Assembly: GCF_037023735.1 (NCBI RefSeq)
Contig: NZ_CP146070.1
Span: 1-64,000, forward strand
Direction: 5' to 3'
Length of the DNA: 64,000 bases
Source: Roseovarius sp. S88
Lineage (GTDB): Bacteria > Pseudomonadota > Alphaproteobacteria > Rhodobacterales > Rhodobacteraceae
A program made the position numbers and the translations under genes. Below, in pieces: positions 59,300-64,000 of the stretch; position 1 is the first letter of the stretch, and the number at the start of each line of letters is the position of its first letter. The notes under the pieces were generated by a model that did no database searches, had not been told where the DNA came from, and was given only the letters and a program-made list of their open reading frames with translations.

Positions 59300-62200
59300 T
59301 CAAACCTCTTCAAGTTCGCCCAGGTCAATATCTTTCCCCGCTTTGATCAGATCGTAAATAAGGTTCGTAAGTATGCCGAGGCCTTGCTTGTCTTCTTTGA
59401 GAAGATGCGTGGCCAACGCGTTGTTCGAACTCATTGCGCGTACCACCGCGCCTTGAACCGCGCCGGGAAGGCTTCCTTTCAACGCTTGGTCTTTAGAGTT
59501 TTCCTCAACTTGCGCTCGTACGATGCTGTTTTCACGGGTTATCGAAACGATTTGGTTTACAAAGCTTGCTTGGTCCTTGATCGGAGCGGCTTCACCAAAG
59601 ATACCGTTCAATCGTTCGATCAACTCCTGTAGGTAGACAGGAAGCTTACCGGGCGCATTCGATCCGCCCGGTCCAGTGGGCTTCAAGTTTGGATCTGGGT
59701 CATCACCGTTGTTGCCCTGGTCATCGTTCTTGTTAATGTCGTATCCCGTAAGGGAAATGCCTCTGAGATCTACGTGCTCGGGAGGAATGCCATTGAGGCG
59801 GTTTGCCAGAAGTTTTGTGAATGCGGCAAAATTTTCCATGCTGGGATCCCCCAGATCCAGCAATTGCGCGATGTATGTGTAGGTCCTGGAAAACCTAGCC
59901 AAGCCCGACTTGAACTCCAGCATCCGACCGATGCTCTCTTCTATTTGCATCCTTTCATGCTCGGCCTTTTTCGCCGAGGCATCGTCTCCTGCTTCGGTTG
60001 CCTTCAGGAATTCAACTTCGCACCGAGCGGCCTCTTCGCGGAGCGCTTTGAGGCGAGCGTTGTACAGGTCGGTCGGTCGTTGGGTGGCCGCAAACATCGC
60101 CTTGTGGTGATCTTCTTCGCCGGTGTCGAAGGTCTTGGCGGTTTCGAAGCGCGCGACCTTGAACGCGTCAATGTCTTCGTCCGAGTAGATGCCCTGTTCG
60201 TCAAGTGTATCCTTCATGTCGTAGATGACGTTTGGGTCTTGAACCTCGGTGATTTGCGCGCCGGAATCATATTTCTTGAAGGCCGCTCGGATCGCTTCCG
60301 GGTCATTGACGAAGTCGACGACGAAGGTCTCTTCCTTGCCTGGGAATGTGCGATTGAGGCGCGATAGCGTTTGAACGATTTCGACTTCATTCGCGATCTT
60401 CTTGTCGACATACATAGCAACGAGCTTCGGCTGGTCGAAGCCCGTCTGGAACTTATTGGCGACCAACATCACTCTAAATTCCGGCCTATCAAATGCGATC
60501 CGCAGGTCCTTGACCTCGACGCCCGTATTCATGTTGCTTTCAGTGAATTCGGCATCGTCGTCACAAACGAACAGATCGCCTGAAATCTGCGCGTCATCGG
60601 AATGCATAACGTCCTTGCCGCTGAGCTTCCCCGAGAATGCGACCAACGCGCGAACGTCTTTGTACTGTGGGTTGGCGATGACAAAAGCATCGAAGGCCAT
60701 CTTGTAGCGAACAGCCGCCGCACGCGAGCTCGTCACAACCATTGCCTTCGCCTTTCCGTCAAGGAGAGGCGAAACGTTGTGCCGGAAGTGCTCCATGATG
60801 AATTGCACCTTCTGGGTGACGTTCGTGGGGTGCAGGCTCATCCATTTGGCAAGCGCTCGCTTGGCTGCCTTGCCATCCACGCGCTTTTTGTCTTCCAGTT
60901 CTTTTCCCAGATTGAAGGCGGTCTTGTATGAGACGTAGCCCTTGAGCACGTCGAGGATGAAACCCTCGTCGATGGCCTGACGCATCTCGTACTTATGGAA
61001 CGCGCGCGGCAGGTTGTCCGGGCCTGCCGGGCGGGACGGGTCCTGCGGTCGTCCAAACAACATCAAGGTTGAGTGTTTCGGTGTCGCAGTGAACGCGAAG
61101 TGGGACAGGTTCTTCGGCCGAGCCCGGCTCTTCTGGATCTCGGTCAGAAGCTCTTCGACCGTCATGTTGGCGGTATCTTTAGCCGACGAGAGGGCGAGGG
61201 TCGCCTGCAGCTTCGAAGCGGTGCTGCCGGTTTGCGATGTATGCGCCTCATCGATTATCACGGCAAAGCTACGGTCCTTCAACGATGTCTCCGTCAGGAT
61301 CGCTTCCATGGCGTGCGGGAAGGTCTGAAGCGTCACCACGATAATCGGCACGCCCTTCAGCATCGCTTCTGTCAATTGAGCCGTCTTCGTCTTGGAGCTT
61401 GTTTCGCGATCAATCGCGGCGATCATGCCCTTGCGGTGGTCGATCTGCTGAACGGCATCTTGCAACTGCCCATCCAGCACAGTCCGATCCGTCACGATGA
61501 TCACTGTGTCAAAGACGGCCTTCCCGTCATCATGGCGCAGCTTGGTCAGGTCGTGGGCAGTCCAGGCGATTGTCGATGTCTTGCCCGAGCCCGCACTGTG
61601 TTCGCAGAGGTAAGCGTGCCCGGGGCCTTTCTCTTTCGCGTCCGCGATCATCTTGTTGACCGCGTCATGCTGGTGGAAGCGTGGGAAGATCAGCGTTTCC
61701 TTGACCGACCAATTGCCCTTCAGGTCCACCACATCCTTCTTCTCGACATAGACGAAGCTGTGGAAGATCCGCAGGAAGGCATCGGGCTGGCAAATCTCCT
61801 CCCAGAAGTACGCGACGGGGTATTCGCCGTCGTCACGGGGCGGGTTGCCGCCTTTGCCGTCGTGGCCACGGTTGAAGGGCAGGAAGTAGGTGTTCTCGCC
61901 CGCCAGTTTCGTCGCCATCCAAATCTCGCTATCCGACATCGCGAAATGCACGATGGCACCGCGTTTGAACGTCAGCAGCGGGTGTTTGCGGCCGGTGGCG
62001 GGGTCTTCGGGCAGGCGGTCGCGCTTGTACTGCTCGCGTGCGCTTTCGGCGGATTGGGTGAAGTCGGTTTTGAGCTCGACCGTGGCCACGGGCAGCCCGT
62101 TGATGAAGAGGCCCAGATCGATCGCCAACTCTCGGCCGGGATGGTACTTGAGCTGGGGCACCACGCGCAGCCGGTTGGCGGCGTAGCGCGCGATGATCGT

Positions 62201-62533
62201 CTCGTTGCGCTGATCTTCGGGCGCGGCCTCGGACATATCGATCTGTCCGCAGCCCGCGATGGAAAAGCCACGGCGCAGAACCTGGATGGTGCCCTGTTTC
62301 GCTAAGGCGGCGCCGAGGCGGGAGAGCAGCGTTTCGCGGGCGCGCTCTCCGTTCAGGGCGACGAGCTTGTCCCACTTCGGCCTTTGGGTCTCTTGGATCC
62401 AGGCTTCCAGATCCTCGGTGTAGACGGCGGTGTCCTGATCAAAGCCTTTGGTGTCGCCAAGCAGCCAGCCCTGGTCCGTCAGTTTCTTGACGATATAGGC
62501 CTCAAGGTGTTTTTCGTGGTGTAAATCGCTCAT
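59300..62533 (-). CDS. hsdR: Type I restriction enzyme, R subunit
   Basis: A 1077-aa HsdR. The N-terminal nuclease domain has AIDLGLFINGLPVATVELK (PD-ExK type) at about residues 138-156; the helicase motor follows with Walker A SAGSGKTST at about 314, IIDEAHTSQTG at about 426, FTATPKHS and LSRLNRTFPGKE near 745. It translocates DNA and cuts unmethylated targets with HsdM and HsdS. Its ATG overlaps the hsdS stop (ATGA). The frame is complete, so the enzyme is probably active. Confidence 0.94.
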   Translation of the reverse strand: MSDLHHEKHLEAYIVKKLTDQGWLLGDTKGFDQDTAVYTEDLEAWIQETQRPKWDKLVALNGERARETLLSRLGAALAKQGTIQVLRRGFSIAGCGQIDMSEAAPEDQRNETIIARYAANRLRVVPQLKYHPGRELAIDLGLFINGLPVATVELKTDFTQSAESAREQYKRDRLPEDPATGRKHPLLTFKRGAIVHFAMSDSEIWMATKLAGENTYFLPFNRGHDGKGGNPPRDDGEYPVAYFWEEICQPDAFLRIFHSFVYVEKKDVVDLKGNWSVKETLIFPRFHQHDAVNKMIADAKEKGPGHAYLCEHSAGSGKTSTIAWTAHDLTKLRHDDGKAVFDTVIIVTDRTVLDGQLQDAVQQIDHRKGMIAAIDRETSSKTKTAQLTEAMLKGVPIIVVTLQTFPHAMEAILTETSLKDRSFAVIIDEAHTSQTGSTASKLQATLALSSAKDTANMTVEELLTEIQKSRARPKNLSHFAFTATPKHSTLMLFGRPQDPSRPAGPDNLPRAFHKYEMRQAIDEGFILDVLKGYVSYKTAFNLGKELEDKKRVDGKAAKRALAKWMSLHPTNVTQKVQFIMEHFRHNVSPLLDGKAKAMVVTSSRAAAVRYKMAFDAFVIANPQYKDVRALVAFSGKLSGKDVMHSDDAQISGDLFVCDDDAEFTESNMNTGVEVKDLRIAFDRPEFRVMLVANKFQTGFDQPKLVAMYVDKKIANEVEIVQTLSRLNRTFPGKEETFVVDFVNDPEAIRAAFKKYDSGAQITEVQDPNVIYDMKDTLDEQGIYSDEDIDAFKVARFETAKTFDTGEEDHHKAMFAATQRPTDLYNARLKALREEAARCEVEFLKATEAGDDASAKKAEHERMQIEESIGRMLEFKSGLARFSRTYTYIAQLLDLGDPSMENFAAFTKLLANRLNGIPPEHVDLRGISLTGYDINKNDDQGNNGDDPDPNLKPTGPGGSNAPGKLPVYLQELIERLNGIFGEAAPIKDQASFVNQIVSITRENSIVRAQVEENSKDQALKGSLPGAVQGAVVRAMSSNNALATHLLKEDKQGLGILTNLIYDLIKAGKDIDLGELEEV

Positions 62534-63795
62534 GCTGCAGCCCTCACATCAATCTTACCGGTCACCGCCGCCGTAATGAGCGCCGCGCGTTTTTCTTTCA
62601 AAAGCGCGATGGAGCGCTCTGTTTTTTCCAACAGGCCATCAATGCGAGTTGTCTCGCGCTCAATGTGGTCTGCAATTTTTGTCTGCTCTGCTATCGGGAT
62701 TCGAGGCAGGCGGACTTTTCTAAAATGGCTGAAATTCATGTCTTGTCCGTCACGAATAAAACTGGTCGTCAGGCGCAAAGCCTGAATGTAGAGGCTTGAT
62801 TTCAATAGGTATCCGAAAAAACGACCTTCGACTTCTGGGCCGCATTTCAGCACAGAATAAGATGAGCGAACACTCCCGACGGCGCGGGCGCGTTCAAGGC
62901 CGCCATCCATGCTGCGCATACTGATGACGAAATCGCCGACTTCGACGTGCTTTCGCTTGTCGAGGTTTGCGACGGCCATTGTAACCTGTCGCTGTTCCAG
63001 CGCTTCGAATTCGGCCAGAGGGATCACGCCGTATTTCTGGGTGGCTGACATCAGTTGATCGCCCTCATGGGCGCGTTCTTTGCTTTCCTTGAATAGAACC
63101 GTTGGCGGAACGGTTTCCCAGTGGGCGGGGATGTCGCCAAGCCAGTCGAGACCTGAGGGCTTCATTTCGACGTTCCGGTCGATGCCCTTGGTGACGGCGT
63201 GGTCGATGACGGCCGCGCGCTTTTCCTTGAGCAGCGCGATGAAGCGCGTCTTGTCTTCGATCAGGCGATCAATGCGTCCGGTCTCATCGTCGAGGAAGTC
63301 AGCGATACGGGTCTGAAGCTGTTTTTCTGGCAACGTCAGTCGAATTCTACCAAGCGCGCTTCGGCTGATACGCCGCATCGTTGTGCCTCGAGCCAACATA
63401 CTCGCGTGCTCCAGATAAGGCTTGGAAGACAGCAAATAGACTACGAAGCGTCGGTCGTATTTATCGGACGGCCGCGCGATGACATTGTCGACGGAAGTTA
63501 CAATTCTGTAGCCGAGGTCCGGTACAATACATGCTCGACCGGCAGGCAGGTTCAGGCGAGAGATGAGTATATCGCCGGGGAAAACCTCCGTGCACTGCAA
63601 CTTCTGAAATGTTTCCTCCGAGACGAAGCCGGTTCCTCGTTCTTTGTACACGCCCACATCGACGGCACCTGTTGTGATGTAGCGAATTCCATCATCAGAC
63701 AGATCTTTGCTTTCGATCCAATCACCATCCAAAAAGAAACCACCGTCATTTTTGGCAATTGCAATCAGTGGCTTTGTGTCCCAGTCGCTGCTCAT
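62530..63795 (-). CDS. hsdS: Type I restriction enzyme, S (specificity) subunit
   Basis: A 421-aa HsdS with two target-recognition domains, each ended by a conserved helix: RIADFLDDETGRIDRLIEDK (about 165-185) and KIADHIERETTRIDGLLEK (about 380-400). Each TRD reads one half of a split DNA target; the sequence recognised cannot be inferred. It overlaps hsdM and hsdR by four bases each (ATGA), so the three subunits are made together. Confidence 0.93.
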   Translation of the reverse strand: MSSDWDTKPLIAIAKNDGGFFLDGDWIESKDLSDDGIRYITTGAVDVGVYKERGTGFVSEETFQKLQCTEVFPGDILISRLNLPAGRACIVPDLGYRIVTSVDNVIARPSDKYDRRFVVYLLSSKPYLEHASMLARGTTMRRISRSALGRIRLTLPEKQLQTRIADFLDDETGRIDRLIEDKTRFIALLKEKRAAVIDHAVTKGIDRNVEMKPSGLDWLGDIPAHWETVPPTVLFKESKERAHEGDQLMSATQKYGVIPLAEFEALEQRQVTMAVANLDKRKHVEVGDFVISMRSMDGGLERARAVGSVRSSYSVLKCGPEVEGRFFGYLLKSSLYIQALRLTTSFIRDGQDMNFSHFRKVRLPRIPIAEQTKIADHIERETTRIDGLLEKTERSIALLKEKRAALITAAVTGKIDVRAAA

Positions 63796-64000
63796 TCTGT
63801 CACCTCAGCCAAAACTTCAGCGATGGAGGCCTCGATGGCCTTCAGCTCTGCATCGATCTCGTCCAGATCGCGTGGCGGCACGTATTCATAGAAATAGCGA
63901 TTGAAGTTAATCTCATAGCCAACGATCCCGATGTCACCATCCGTCTCGTCCACATAGGTCTCGTCGATATAGGCGTCATGGGCATGGGGCGTGACCTCAG
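63792..64000 (-). CDS. hsdM: Type I restriction enzyme, M subunit, C-terminal fragment
   Basis: The gene runs off the window edge; 69 codons remain, ending IEASIAEVLAEVTE. The visible part includes GDIGIVGYEINFNRYFYEYV and PPRDLDEIDAELK, typical of HsdM C termini that contact HsdS. The stop codon overlaps the hsdS start. The methyltransferase motifs lie outside the window. Confidence 0.88.
   Translation of the reverse strand, partial: EVTPHAHDAYIDETYVDETDGDIGIVGYEINFNRYFYEYVPPRDLDEIDAELKAIEASIAEVLAEVTE

Noticed and set aside
61073..62305. 410-codon open frame opposite hsdR
   Set aside because: hsdR on the other strand has all expected motifs; the antisense frame shows none.
1..64000. CRISPR arrays, rRNA or tRNA genes
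   Set aside because: I saw no regularly spaced repeats and no cloverleaf or rRNA-like sequence; a dedicated scan (tRNAscan-SE, CRISPR finder) would be needed to exclude them fully.
1..64000. Prophage
   Set aside because: No capsid, terminase, tail or phage integrase genes were seen.

Overview
ORGANISM AND REPLICON. The window looks like part of an alphaproteobacterial, probably Rhodobacteraceae (Roseobacter-group), extrachromosomal replicon. Evidence: a repABC replication/partition module at 27.1-30.6 kb with two identical 16-bp parS-like palindromes just after repC, a VirD2-type relaxase with a coupling ATPase at 53.3-57.3 kb, many small DUF genes typical of alphaproteobacterial plasmids (DUF3768, DUF6878, DUF6915, DUF736, DUF2493), and generally high GC. 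Species cannot be named from the sequence alone. LAYOUT. 1-1022: end of a phosphonate-type ABC transporter (ATPase fragment and permease). 1058-24530: a large metal-stress island. It holds a Zn/Cd/Pb P-type ATPase (zntA), a Cu+ P-type ATPase with its regulator (copA-cueR), a CopZ-like chaperone, copC-copD, a Met-rich multicopper oxidase, a c-type cytochrome, a CusRS-like two-component system, a cation diffusion facilitator, a DUF411 protein, a TVP38-type membrane protein, a Crp/Fnr regulator, an orphan Rieske protein, a thiol-redox set (DsbB, two DsbA/ScsC-like proteins, a rhodanese, DsbD/ScsB) and three separate L,D-transpeptidases. 24601-32019: an HTH protein with an operator-like hairpin at its start, a serine recombinase, repABC (repC carries a -1 frameshift in a C run), parS repeats and a Fic AMP-transferase. 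32298-45905: a plasmid accessory/leading-region-like block with an ArdC-type antirestriction protein, a 660-aa ParB-like protein, a RelBE toxin-antitoxin pair, a 1420-aa methyltransferase/helicase of the Strawberry-notch family and small DUF genes. 45947-49552: a lower-GC YobI-type P-loop NTPase, the best candidate here for a little-described conflict or defence gene. 50469-57605: DUF2493 protein, a small gene with a decayed inverted copy beside it, an oriT-like region, MobC-like protein, relaxase and TraG/VirD4 coupling protein. 57643-59220: an IS1182-like element. 59300-64000: type I restriction-modification genes hsdR, hsdS and the end of hsdM. HOW THE GENES WORK TOGETHER. Four transcription units in the metal island are preceded by MerR-family promoters; three have clear -35 and -10 boxes 19 bp apart (zntA, an L,D-transpeptidase, copA-cueR) and the fourth (20133-22703 operon) has the CueR-like dyad with a weaker -10. 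A second shared motif (half-sites ATGTATC and TTTGTAA) precedes the thiol-redox genes, the copZ unit, the third L,D-transpeptidase and the response regulator itself, suggesting a regulon of the two-component system. The inferred picture is cytoplasmic Cu export (CopZ, CopA), periplasmic oxidation and sequestration (CopC, multicopper oxidase, cytochrome), repair of disulfides damaged by metal (Dsb/Scs set) and spare L,D-transpeptidases for a wall-crosslinking step that copper can poison. The second half is a mobilisable plasmid backbone carrying both antirestriction and restriction functions.
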